Below the pieces are notes generated by a model, which saw nothing but the letters and a program-made list of their open reading frames with translations, was not told the DNA's origin and did no database searches. Of a stretch of 64,000 bases of DNA, positions 18,964-27,998 are shown in pieces. The stretch comes from Bacteroidales bacterium SW299. GTDB lineage: Bacteria; Bacteroidota; Bacteroidia; Bacteroidales; Bacteroidaceae. Within the stretch, counting starts at the first letter, position 1. Each line of letters starts with the position of its first letter. The translations under genes were made by a program, and so were the position numbers. The stretch is taken from contig SDWH01000004.1 of NCBI GenBank assembly GCA_019550975.1, positions 62,001-126,000 on the forward strand. Reading direction: 5' to 3'.

Positions 18964-21900
18964 TTATTTGTTGTTGAATGTTACTTGTACACCGAAATTA
19001 AACACACGCTGGGTCGGATATTTCAAGCCGCTTCCGCTTCCCATTTCCGGATCCCAATAGTCGAAGGGTGAGAATGTCAGCAGGTTGCTTCCGCTTACAT
19101 AGAAACGCCATCCCTTATACGTATAGCCGATTTCCGCGTTCTTCAGTTTCAGGAACGCACCGTTGCGCAGCCAGAAAGTAGACGAAGCCGTGGTGTTCGG
19201 GTTGTCAAGCTTCGACAGACGCGGGTATTCGGCGTTGGGGTCGGGATTATCCTCGCTCCAGTGGCTGTCGGCAATCCATTGGAACACGTTGTTGATGCCC
19301 TGCGAACCGAAAGGATGGAAACCGGACATCAGGATAGATGTCTTGGCGGCACCCTGAAAGAAGAATGAGAAGTCCCAGTTCTTCCATTTGACAGAGGGTC
19401 CGAAACCGTAGACGATTTCCGGATCTTTCGGATTGCCCACATACATACGGTCGTTGCTGTCTATCACGTTGTCATACTCGCCTGCATAGTTGGGAAGGTT
19501 CTTATACCAGATATCACCCGGCTGCGGGTCAAATCCCAGATTCTGTTTCGGGTTGTTCTTGATGGTAGCTTCGTCGGGGAACAGACCGTTGGCTATATAG
19601 AGCAGATACTGTCCGTCGGAATGACCGATGGTAGAGAGGTTCGGATATTCGCGGAAAGGCGGTTCGTCGCGCTCCAGAATGGTGTTGTGAGCATAGGTGA
19701 ACGTTCCCTTGAACGAGATGAACAAGTCTTTGTTTACCTGCTTGTTATAGTCTAATGCAAGATCCACACCTTCGTTCTTCATCTTTCCCAGATTGCCGTA
19801 AACGGCTGCTCCTGCCATTCCGAGGAACTGGGGAATGGTACCTGAACGGGACAAGAAGATGTCGCGGCGGGTTTCCTTGAAGACATCAAACGTAAGGTTC
19901 AGCGAATTGAAAAGCTGCAGGTCCATACCCACATTCCATTTCTCGCCTACCTCCCAGCCCAACTGGGAATTATAGTAACGGTTCCATTTCGGACCGCTCA
20001 GCTTAATATTCTGATTAGTACCGGTGACATAACTGGGACCACCCGAAAGCGAGATATCTTCCAGATAGGCAAAACGGCCGACTGTTTTGCTGGTATCATC
20101 GTTACCGACCAGACCCCACGAACCGCGGATCTTCAGCATGGACACTACCGGACGGAGCTTCTCCCAGAAATCTTCCTCCGAAATGGTATAACCCAAGGCA
20201 AACGAAGGGAAGAAACCGTAACGGTTGTCCGGAGCAAAGTTCTCGGAACCGTTGTAACCGAAATTGGCTTCCGCCAGATAACGGTTGGCATAGGCATACG
20301 ATATACGGCCCGCTATACCCTGCTTGCGCTTCGGCAGCGAACTGAACAAATCGCTGGGGATATTGGTGTCATACTGCTGGCGGTTGAAGAGGAACATCAC
20401 GTTCAGGGCATGCACGTCGTTGAACGTATGGTTATAGTCCAGCATGGCCTGCAGATACATGTTGCGCTCGCCGCCATGTCCGCCCGTCGTATTGATGGCA
20501 GTATCCACCTCCTTGTTTGTATTGCGTAAGGTATAGTCCATCGTTTCGGGATCATAAGACTCCAGTTCGTAACCGTTGTATGCGCTGCTGCGGTGAACAA
20601 TCGTGATATTCTTGTTCTTGTAAGAGAACAAGCCGCTGAACTTCAGGCCGGGGAGCAGCATGCTCAAGTCCTGCTCAATCTTGAAGTTGGCAGTCACGAT
20701 GCTCTGCATGTTGGTCTGGTAGCCGCGCACATATTCAGCTACCGGGTTTCGGAATCCTGTATCATACGGTCCGCCCGACTTGGCACCCCACATGATATCT
20801 TCCGTAACGATGCCTCCCGTGCCTGCCGGATACATGATCGGGAAGTCAACCGGGTTGGCAATCAAACTGTAGGCAAAGATATCGTTCACCGACATGTTCG
20901 GACCCTTCCAGTCCCTTACCGAAAGGTTCAGTCCCAACGAAAGTTTAGTTGTCGGCGTAGCGTATACGTTCAAATTGTTGATGAAATCATAGTTCGTTAC
21001 ACGTACGTTGTTGTTGTAAGAGAAATAGTCCGAACTCATGGAATTCAGGTTACCGTCGCTGTGCTTGATTCCGGCACTCATGAAGTAATCCATCTTCTTG
21101 CTTCCGCCCCGGATATTGAAGTTGGCCTTCTGCGAGAAAGCGTTCCGCTTGAACATCTCGTCATACCAGTTCACGTCCGGATAAATGTAAGGATTCAAAT
21201 GATTCAGCGTTCCGTTAATCTTGTCCTCGCTGTAAGGCGTGCCCGATGCATTGGGACGAGTCAGCGCCTCGTTATACAAGTTCATGTAAGTCACGCCGTC
21301 CACCGTCTGGGGAACGTCAGTCAACTGAGTCAGCGCACCTTCCAGACGGAAATTGATGATCGGTTTGTCCAGATTCTTACCCGACTTGGTCGTTACGATC
21401 ATGACACCGTTGGCACCGCGCGTACCATAGAGGGCGGTAGCCGTGGCATCCTTCAGAATAGAGAATCCTTCAATAGCTTCAGGATCAAGGGCATTCAGTT
21501 CCTGCGCACTGATTTCCACACCGTCCAATACAATCAGGGCACCCGTCGCGCCGCTGAACGTAGACTTACCGCGAATCCAGAAGTCTGCACCGTCGGCACC
21601 CGGCTCACCGCTTCGCTGCACGGCAATCACACCCGACAGACGGCCGGCGAAAGAAGAGCTCAAGCTGGCAGAGGGCACACGCAGATCCTCTGAACGCACC
21701 TGGCTGACCGAACCTACCATACTGGCTTTTTTCTGTCCCACACCGAAAGCGGTAACCACAACTTCTTCCAGCATTTCGGCAGACTCATTCATTTCAACCA
21801 TGTACATTTTCAACGAACCGACTTTCACTTCCTTGGTTTCATAACCGATGTAAGAAATCTGAAGCACATCGCCTTCTTTACAATTCAGACGGAATTGTCC

Positions 21901-22167
21901 GTCTACATCAGTCATGACACCATTGGTAGTCCCTTTCACCATTACAGTCACCCCGATCAAGGGTTCGCTTGTCTTGGCATCCGTTACCGTACCTGTAATC
22001 TCATGTCCTTTCTGCTGTACTGCGCTGACTGATGCGGCCACATCCTTCGCCAGACTCTCCGCCGGAATAGCGCAGGCCGGGAAAGCCGACAGCCACAAAG
22101 TACCTCCTACCAATAGGCTGGAAATACAGCCTTGCAACAGGCTCTTTTCTTTTTGATGCATAGGCAT
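18964..22167 (-). CDS. SusC/RagA-family TonB-dependent outer-membrane transporter
   Basis: The 1,067-residue protein has a long signal peptide (to about residue 35, FPACAIPAES), a CarboxypepD_reg-like domain at about 55-140 (GTVTDAKTSEPLIGVTVMVKG, LQISYIGYETKEV), a plug domain (LEEVVVTAFGVGQKKAS; GADGADFWIRGKSTF; ALYGTRGANGVMIVTTKSGK) and a 22-strand barrel ending VFNFGVQVTFNNK. No STN domain is present, so anti-sigma signalling is not expected and regulation is more likely by a hybrid two-component system. It imports oligosaccharide together with SusD, 7 bases downstream. A -7 element lies at 22,233 and the shared motif at 22,331. Confidence 0.96.
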   Translation of the reverse strand: MPMHQKEKSLLQGCISSLLVGGTLWLSAFPACAIPAESLAKDVAASVSAVQQKGHEITGTVTDAKTSEPLIGVTVMVKGTTNGVMTDVDGQFRLNCKEGDVLQISYIGYETKEVKVGSLKMYMVEMNESAEMLEEVVVTAFGVGQKKASMVGSVSQVRSEDLRVPSASLSSSFAGRLSGVIAVQRSGEPGADGADFWIRGKSTFSGATGALIVLDGVEISAQELNALDPEAIEGFSILKDATATALYGTRGANGVMIVTTKSGKNLDKPIINFRLEGALTQLTDVPQTVDGVTYMNLYNEALTRPNASGTPYSEDKINGTLNHLNPYIYPDVNWYDEMFKRNAFSQKANFNIRGGSKKMDYFMSAGIKHSDGNLNSMSSDYFSYNNNVRVTNYDFINNLNVYATPTTKLSLGLNLSVRDWKGPNMSVNDIFAYSLIANPVDFPIMYPAGTGGIVTEDIMWGAKSGGPYDTGFRNPVAEYVRGYQTNMQSIVTANFKIEQDLSMLLPGLKFSGLFSYKNKNITIVHRSSAYNGYELESYDPETMDYTLRNTNKEVDTAINTTGGHGGERNMYLQAMLDYNHTFNDVHALNVMFLFNRQQYDTNIPSDLFSSLPKRKQGIAGRISYAYANRYLAEANFGYNGSENFAPDNRYGFFPSFALGYTISEEDFWEKLRPVVSMLKIRGSWGLVGNDDTSKTVGRFAYLEDISLSGGPSYVTGTNQNIKLSGPKWNRYYNSQLGWEVGEKWNVGMDLQLFNSLNLTFDVFKETRRDIFLSRSGTIPQFLGMAGAAVYGNLGKMKNEGVDLALDYNKQVNKDLFISFKGTFTYAHNTILERDEPPFREYPNLSTIGHSDGQYLLYIANGLFPDEATIKNNPKQNLGFDPQPGDIWYKNLPNYAGEYDNVIDSNDRMYVGNPKDPEIVYGFGPSVKWKNWDFSFFFQGAAKTSILMSGFHPFGSQGINNVFQWIADSHWSEDNPDPNAEYPRLSKLDNPNTTASSTFWLRNGAFLKLKNAEIGYTYKGWRFYVSGSNLLTFSPFDYWDPEMGSGSGLKYPTQRVFNFGVQVTFNNK

Positions 22168-22232
22168 TAAATTTTAAGTGTATAAAAAGTATAAATAAAA
22201 CTTTAATTAGAGTTTTTCTGTTTGCAAATATG

Positions 22233-22240
22233 CAAATCTA
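22233..22240 (-). promoter_or_regulatory. Candidate -7 element of the susCD-M60 operon
   Basis: The minus strand reads TAGATTTG followed by C, a full match to TAnnTTTG. It lies 65 bases upstream of the susC start. A clear -33 element was not found. Confidence 0.5.
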
Positions 22241-22330
22241 TTATAATAGACAAGGCTTATATTTTCTTTATCGAAGTACACGTGTGTCCATCCTTTTATT
22301 TTTAACACTCGAACACAAGGATACATATCC

Positions 22331-22354
22331 GTCCAAAAAGGGGATATATAATCC
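22331..22354 (-). promoter_or_regulatory. Candidate regulator-binding site, copy 2
   Basis: The plus strand has TCCAAAAAGGGGATATATAA, matching the site at 12,024-12,048 except for a TT/A difference in the middle. It sits about 90 bases upstream of the susC -7 box, within the 446-base divergent region between susC and the second M60 gene. AAGGATACATATCC just before it extends the similarity. Confidence 0.5.
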
Positions 22355-22613
22355 AAGACATAAATGTTAACAAGCTGCTTTACACTTCATTATAACGGAA
22401 CAAGCCTTAAATAGCCCTTCTGAACAAAAAAAATCCCTGCCTTGTTCCGAATCTCCCCTGCGACGACCGGACAGAAAAGCTAAAAAGCAAAGCCTGCACG
22501 CACAAGTATACACTTTTGGACGCAATCTGCCGTAACATCAAAAGATAAAGGCTATTTTTGCCAAAGAGTTAACAACCATTTTATGAATAAACATTAACGA
22601 AAGAACTACTGAC

Positions 22614-24146
22614 ATGAAAACACTCAGAACATGGACGGCGGCAGCCTTGTGCTGCATCGGCACTTCCGTTCTCGGACAAACCGCCTCGTATTCCACCCAG
22701 GCCATCACGAAAGACCTGAATTACTTCAGCGACTGGACCGCTTCGGAACTGGGAAAGAATTTCAAGAAAAAACAACTGAAAGAATTCAGCAGTCCGCTCA
22801 TGAAGCAACTGGCCGAGCAGATGCAGGCCGGCACTTACCAGGCCGGACTCTTGCTGAAAAGCTATAAGCCCGTCCCTTCGAACGAGACACTGGAAAAGGC
22901 GCTCAAACTGTATGACGGATACAGCCGCTACGAAAACATCACCGGCGTTTACCTGGAAAAAGGCGAAAACGTGGTGCTGGCCGGCGACCTGCACGGACGC
23001 AGGGTTGCCTTGCTCATACCCGACTGGATGCGGCAGCCGACTCCCGGCTACGAACCAACCAAAGACCCGGAAGGCTGGGGACTGAAAAGACAACGGTATG
23101 AGCTGCACGAGGGTGTCAACGTAATCAACGTGGAAAAGGCGGGCAACGTCTATATCGACTACTTTGCCGACGATCCGGAAACCGCGCCTGCCATCACCAT
23201 CCACTTCGTGACGGGAAAGGTGAACGGATTCTTCGATGCGGAAAATCAGACCAACGAAGACTGGAAACGCCTGCTTGACAATGCCGTAAGTCCCGTGATG
23301 GACGTAAAGACACGCTACATGCAGCTTGCCTATCCGGTGGAATACCTCAAGAAGTTCCGCTATGAAGAGGGCAAGGAACTGGCCGAAGCCTACGACAAGA
23401 TCATGGAACAGCAATACACCTTCAACGGTGCAGTCAAATACAACCGCATACCGCCCAAGCGCATTCTGGCACGCGTCAACTTCAACTACTTCATGTTCCG
23501 CGACGGCGACGGGGTTGCTTTCCTCGGCAACGACGGCACGATGAAATCGGCATTAGGTCCGGACATCTACAAGGACTGGGGAGTGAATCACGAAATCGGC
23601 CACGTAATGCAGATGCGTCCGCAGCTTACCTGGGGCGGGATGACCGAAGTGAGCAACAACCTCTTCACGATGTATGTGGCGCGTCAGGCAGGCCAGCCCA
23701 GCCGTCTGAGCAAGAGCCACAATTATGAACACGCCCACAAGAATGTGGTAGAAGCAGCCGAAAAGCCGTTCATCATGTGCGTAAAAGACCCGTTCGAAAA
23801 ACTGGTTCCCTTCTGGCAGCTTTACCTGTATGCCCAGGAGAAAGGATACAAGGACTTCTACGCCGACCTGATGGAATACATGCGCACCCATCCGGACAAA
23901 GGCCACGGAAACGCCTCCATCAACAACATGTATGAGTTTGCCAAAGTGAGCTGCGATTTGCTGAAGACAGACCTGACCGACTTCTTCGAAGCATGGGGAT
24001 TCTTCGTTACAGGCACATTCGAGGTAGGCGACTACGCGAACTACCGGTTTGAGATCACGCCCAAGATGGTGGAAGATACCAAGAAGTACATCGCGTCGAA
24101 GCATTATCCCAAACCTGGAAAGGACCTGACTTTGCTGACAGACTAA
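22614..24146 (+). CDS. M60-family peptidase, short form
   Basis: The 510-residue protein has a signal peptide (MKTLRTWTAA to VLGQT) without a lipobox, so it is probably periplasmic or secreted. It lacks BACON and discoidin-like domains and consists of an N-terminal beta-rich part (ITGVYLEKGENVVLAGDLHG; ITIHFVTGKVNGFFD) and the M60 catalytic part. The zinc motif is HEIGH (326-330) with Glu345 in MTEVSNN as likely third ligand; KLVPFWQLYLYAQ matches the larger M60 protein (KLVPFWQLELYYG), so the two are paralogues. It heads the plus-strand run to 38,112 and diverges from susC. A TATTTTTGC element at 22,553-22,561 may be its -7 box. It probably cleaves glycopeptides after uptake. Confidence 0.9.
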   Translation: MKTLRTWTAAALCCIGTSVLGQTASYSTQAITKDLNYFSDWTASELGKNFKKKQLKEFSSPLMKQLAEQMQAGTYQAGLLLKSYKPVPSNETLEKALKLYDGYSRYENITGVYLEKGENVVLAGDLHGRRVALLIPDWMRQPTPGYEPTKDPEGWGLKRQRYELHEGVNVINVEKAGNVYIDYFADDPETAPAITIHFVTGKVNGFFDAENQTNEDWKRLLDNAVSPVMDVKTRYMQLAYPVEYLKKFRYEEGKELAEAYDKIMEQQYTFNGAVKYNRIPPKRILARVNFNYFMFRDGDGVAFLGNDGTMKSALGPDIYKDWGVNHEIGHVMQMRPQLTWGGMTEVSNNLFTMYVARQAGQPSRLSKSHNYEHAHKNVVEAAEKPFIMCVKDPFEKLVPFWQLYLYAQEKGYKDFYADLMEYMRTHPDKGHGNASINNMYEFAKVSCDLLKTDLTDFFEAWGFFVTGTFEVGDYANYRFEITPKMVEDTKKYIASKHYPKPGKDLTLLTD

Positions 24147-24338
24147 GAAACTGTTTTGAATTTATCGTGTGCTGATTTGGGATGAGTTTTTGAGGCATTT
24201 CCGTTTGTGTGATGAGGAAGATAGCGGGCTATCTGACGAAGAACAGAAGCGGAAAAGACCAAAAAATAGTCCAAAGCACACACGAAAACGAACACATCAA
24301 GCCAAGAAAAACTTTTTGGAGAAATTCAAAACAGTTTC
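24147..24338. mobile_element. MITE-like element with 17-bp terminal inverted repeats
   Basis: GAAACTGTTTTGAATTT (24,147-24,163) and its exact reverse complement (24,322-24,338) bound a 192-base element that starts right after the stop codon of the M60 gene. One frame runs open through the inside (WDEFLRHFRLCDEED to FLEKFKTVS) and stops just past the right end, as expected for the remnant of an insertion sequence gene. No target-site duplication is evident. No transposase is present. Confidence 0.75.
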
Positions 24339-24482
24339 ATAGATTCCGCCCAGGTTCTGCAAAGGACAGTCCAAAGGCGATCCGCAACCGTCTGCCGGAA
24401 AAATGGGGAACAAAAGGGCCGGAAACCGGAAAGGAACTGCGGAACGACGGAAAAAACAAGCCCCGTTCCATAAAAAATCTTT

Positions 24483-24566
24483 ATCTCTAACCTGAAGATA
24501 TAAATTTTCAGCCTAAAGATACATATCTCTAACCTAAAAATACGTATCTTTAACCTGGAGATAAAT
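24483..24566. repeat. 21-bp palindromic tandem repeat, array B (4 units)
   Basis: Units start at 24,483, 24,504, 24,525 and 24,546, each 21 bases long and of the same ATCTyyA(r)CCTnnAGAT type as array A. Here the centre is AACCT or AGCCT, so the palindrome is less perfect. The array lies in the gap between the M60 and GH109-like genes, downstream of the MITE-like element. Confidence 0.9.
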
Positions 24567-24681
24567 CTTTCCGGATCCTCCATCAGGTTTCCTTCCGGCA
24601 GCCGGCGGATATTCACCGGCTGCCGGACTGCTGACTTGCATAACCACTTTTTTTATTATTCATATAAAATGTATTTTTAAA

Positions 24682-26241
24682 ATGAAAAAGCTGAAGTATT
24701 TATCGTTGAGCTTGTGCCTGCTGACAGGTCTGACAGCCTGCACGGCACAGCAGGATTCCGCCGTGCAGACAGGCGCGCAGGGAACCGAATGGCGTTGGGA
24801 CAAAGGGACAATTGTAGTAGAAACTCCCGAACGCCCTGCCGGACAAAAAAGTGTAATCGGACTGACTGTACCCAAGATGGAAGTGGTCCGTGTGGGTTTT
24901 GTCGGACTGGGCATGCGCGGTCCGGGAGCGGTGGAACGCTTTACCCACATCCCCGGCACACAGATCATGGCTCTGTGCGACTATGAAAAAGAACGTGCCG
25001 AACGCTGCCAGAAGTACCTGAAGGCGGCTTCTCTGCCCAAGGCTGACATCTATTACGGCGAGAAAGGATACGAAGAGCTTTGCCAGCGCGAAGACATCGA
25101 CCTCGTGTATATCGCCGCCGACTGGCTGCATCACTTCCCCATCGCGAAATACGCCATGGAACATGGCAAGAACGTGGCTATCGAAGTACCCTCGGCCATG
25201 AACCTGTCGCAGTGCTGGGAACTGGTCAATTTGAGTGAAACCACCCGCAAGCACTGCATGATTCTGGAAAACTGCTGCTACGACTGGTTTGAAATGAACA
25301 CGCTGAACATGGCGCAAAACGGCGTATTCGGAGAGATTCTCCGCGCACAGGGTGCCTACATCCACAATCTCGACCAGTTCTGGGACTACTACTGGAAGAA
25401 CGGAAAGGATGACAAGCTGGGCTGGCGTCTGGACTATAACATGCGCCACCGCGGCGATGTGTACGCCACTCACGGACTCGGCCCTGTGGCACAGGCGCTG
25501 AACATCCACCGCGGCGACCGCATGAAGACGCTGGTAGCCATGGACACCAAGTCAGTTGTCGGCAAAGCGCTGGTAGAAGAGCGCACAGACTCTACTTGCA
25601 GCAACTTCCGCAACGGTGACCATACCACCACCCTGATCCGCACGGAAAACGGCAAGGTTATTGAAATACAGCACGACGTAATGACTCCGCAGCCCTACAA
25701 CCGCCTGTATCAATTGACAGGTACCAAAGGCTTCGCCAACAAGTATCCGGTGGAAGGCTATGCGCTGGATGCCAGCCAGCTCTCGGCTTCGGGCGTACAG
25801 CCCAAAGTGGACGACCTGAGCGCCCACGGCTTCCTGCCTGCAGACGAATCAAAGGCGCTTGTAGAGAAATACCAGCACCCCATTCTGAAGAAATACGGCG
25901 AAATGGCTAAGGAAGTGGGCGGTCACGGAGGCATGGACTTCATCATGGACAGCCGTCTGGTATATTGCCTGCAAAACGGTTTGCCGCTCGACATGGACGT
26001 TTACGACCTTGCCGAATGGTGCTGTCTGGCCGAACTGGGAGAACTCTCGATGGACAACGGATGCGCTCCCGTAGCGTTCCCCGACTTTACACGCGGTGAA
26101 TGGAACGTGGTGAAAGGCTACAAACATGCCTATGCATCTCCCGAAGCTGAACAGGAAAGCATGGAAAAGGCCAAGGCTTTCACTGCCAAGCTGAAAGAGC
26201 AGGGCGCAAAGGAATGGGCCGAAGAAGACAAGTCTAAGTAA
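24682..26241 (+). CDS. GH109-like alpha-N-acetylgalactosaminidase (Gfo/Idh/MocA fold)
   Basis: The 519-residue protein is a predicted lipoprotein (LTGLTAC, Cys20). A Rossmann NAD site lies at residues 71-83 (VGFVGLGMRGPG), followed by IMALCDYEKERAERCQ, IAADWLHHFPIAKYAMEHGKNVAIEVP, and the GH109-typical HGLGPVAQALNIHRGDRM and GGHGGMDFIMD blocks. GH109 enzymes use NAD+ in a redox-assisted hydrolysis to remove terminal alpha-GalNAc, as from mucin O-glycan cores or A antigen. Between two M60-type and sulfatase genes this is a plausible job. A general Gfo/Idh/MocA oxidoreductase is the alternative, but the lipoprotein signal and the GH109-like motifs favour the hydrolase. Confidence 0.85.
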   Translation: MKKLKYLSLSLCLLTGLTACTAQQDSAVQTGAQGTEWRWDKGTIVVETPERPAGQKSVIGLTVPKMEVVRVGFVGLGMRGPGAVERFTHIPGTQIMALCDYEKERAERCQKYLKAASLPKADIYYGEKGYEELCQREDIDLVYIAADWLHHFPIAKYAMEHGKNVAIEVPSAMNLSQCWELVNLSETTRKHCMILENCCYDWFEMNTLNMAQNGVFGEILRAQGAYIHNLDQFWDYYWKNGKDDKLGWRLDYNMRHRGDVYATHGLGPVAQALNIHRGDRMKTLVAMDTKSVVGKALVEERTDSTCSNFRNGDHTTTLIRTENGKVIEIQHDVMTPQPYNRLYQLTGTKGFANKYPVEGYALDASQLSASGVQPKVDDLSAHGFLPADESKALVEKYQHPILKKYGEMAKEVGGHGGMDFIMDSRLVYCLQNGLPLDMDVYDLAEWCCLAELGELSMDNGCAPVAFPDFTRGEWNVVKGYKHAYASPEAEQESMEKAKAFTAKLKEQGAKEWAEEDKSK

Positions 26242-26257
26242 GGCTCCACACGCAGAG

Positions 26258-26304
26258 ATACGGAGGCGCAGAGAAAAATGAATTCCTGCGGCTCCGTATT
26301 TTTT
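26258..26304 (+). terminator. Hairpin terminator after the GH109-like gene
   Basis: ATACGGAGGCGCAG (26,258-26,271) pairs with CTGCGGCTCCGTAT (26,286-26,299) with one mismatch, followed by a run of T. Its wording also places it in the interspersed hairpin family. The rest of the gap to 26,402 shows nothing further. Confidence 0.75.
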
Positions 26305-26401
26305 GTGTATGCCCCTATACATCGTTGGATAATGATAATCCGAAGAACTATTTGACAAGAAAAACGGAAAAGAATTAAAAAGGAATTTAATTGTCTTTAT
26401 C

Positions 26402-27913
26402 ATGAAACTGAATTGGATACCATTGCTGCATTGTGCATTGTGCCCGTCACTGCTGATGGCACAGCAGGTCAAAAAACCGAATGTGGTTGTCATAATGGCC
26501 GACGACTTAGGCTATGGGGACTTGAGCTGCAATGGCAACAACACGGTCAGCACACCTAATGTGGACAGGCTGGCCAATAGCGGCATGCGCTTTACTGATG
26601 CTCATGCAGTGGCTGCAACCAGCACCCCGTCGAGATATTCTTTCTTGACAGGCCATTACTCGTGGAGAAGAAAAGACACGGGAGTTGCGCCCGGTGATGC
26701 AGGCATGATTATACGTCCGGAACAATATACGGTAGCTGACCTGTTTGAAGACAACGGATATGCAACGTGTGCCATCGGCAAATGGCATCTGGGACTCGGA
26801 AACAAGACCGGAGAACAGAACTGGAACGAAAAGATAAGTCCTAACTTGTCGGACATAGGATTCGGCTACTCCTACATAATGGCTGCAACAGCCGACAGGG
26901 TGCCCTGCGTTTATGTAGAGAACGGAAAAGTGGCCAATTACGACGCTTCCGCCCCAATAGAAGTAAGTTACCGCAAGCCTTTTCCCGGCGTTCCCACAGG
27001 GAAAGACAACCCAGAACTGCTGTATAATCTTAAGCCAAGCCACGGACACGACCAGGCGATCGTAAACGGCATCAGTCGCATAGGCTATATGAAAGGCGGA
27101 GGAAAGGCTTTGTGGAAAGACGAACACATAGCAGACAGCATTGTTGCCCATGCCATTGAATTCATAAAGTCGCACAAGGACGAACCGTTCTTTCTGTATT
27201 GTGCAACGAATGACATTCATGTGCCGCGCTTCCCTAACGAACGCTTCAGGGGAAAGAGCGGAATGGGATACCGGGGCGATGCAATCCTTCAGTTCGATTG
27301 GAGCGTAGGCAAACTGTTGGATACACTCGACGAATTGGGGCTGACAGAAAACACGTTGGTTGTATTGACCAGCGATAACGGTCCGGTTGTGGATGACGGA
27401 TACAAGGACCGTGCAGTGGAGCTGTTAGGCGACCATCGCCCGTGGGGACCTTACCGCGGAAGCAAGTATAGCAATTTCGAAGCGGGAACACGCGTTCCGT
27501 TTATTGTAAGCTGGCCGGGAAAGGTTGGAAAGGGCGTTTCCTCTGCATTGATATCGCAAATCGATTTTCTTGGCACAATGGCCGAAATGCTGGGAGCAAC
27601 GCTGAATGCGGAACAGAGAAAAGACAGCAACGGCTATTTGGACTCCTGGTTAGGCAAGTCGGAAAAAGGACGCGACTATATCATAGAGTCTGCCGGGGCT
27701 TTGTCTGTATCAGATGGAGAATGGAAGTATATCACCCCCAATAACAAACAAGCTTATAATGCTTATACGAATGTGGAAACCGGAAACTGTCCTTCAGACC
27801 AGTTGTACAATTTGAAGCAAGATATAGCAGAAAAGAACAATCTGGCCGGCCAATACCCAGATGAAGTGCAACGGTTAAAAAAGGTTCTGCAAAATGAAAT
27901 CGAGAAACATTGA
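26402..27913 (+). CDS. S1-family sulfatase, serine type (arylsulfatase-like)
   Basis: The 503-residue protein has a short signal peptide (MKLNWIPLLHC to LLMAQQ). Sulfatase motifs are intact: NVVVIMADDLGYGDLSC (metal-binding Asp pair), TPNVDRLANSGMRF, and the modification site STPSRYSFLTG with Ser74 as formylglycine precursor. IGKWHLGLGN, ATNDIHVPRFP and LTSDNGPVVDD supply further active-site residues. It would remove sulfate from galactose or GalNAc-type sugars if the mucin reading of the locus is right, but the subfamily cannot be set by eye. Codon use is somewhat richer in A/T than in the neighbours. It starts 160 bases after the GH109-like gene and precedes GH3 genes. Confidence 0.88.
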   Translation: MKLNWIPLLHCALCPSLLMAQQVKKPNVVVIMADDLGYGDLSCNGNNTVSTPNVDRLANSGMRFTDAHAVAATSTPSRYSFLTGHYSWRRKDTGVAPGDAGMIIRPEQYTVADLFEDNGYATCAIGKWHLGLGNKTGEQNWNEKISPNLSDIGFGYSYIMAATADRVPCVYVENGKVANYDASAPIEVSYRKPFPGVPTGKDNPELLYNLKPSHGHDQAIVNGISRIGYMKGGGKALWKDEHIADSIVAHAIEFIKSHKDEPFFLYCATNDIHVPRFPNERFRGKSGMGYRGDAILQFDWSVGKLLDTLDELGLTENTLVVLTSDNGPVVDDGYKDRAVELLGDHRPWGPYRGSKYSNFEAGTRVPFIVSWPGKVGKGVSSALISQIDFLGTMAEMLGATLNAEQRKDSNGYLDSWLGKSEKGRDYIIESAGALSVSDGEWKYITPNNKQAYNAYTNVETGNCPSDQLYNLKQDIAEKNNLAGQYPDEVQRLKKVLQNEIEKH

Positions 27914-27998
27914 CAGTTTCAGATGTGACATACAGACAAGGTTCTGATGCCACCCGACTGTTTAAAACATTGCTCACCTTAAAAAATCTGAACATACC

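Noticed and set aside
24326-24616. Minus-strand ORF with heptad-like RLEI repeats
   Set aside because: Translation of the 21-bp palindromic array B, with no ribosome-binding site or family.
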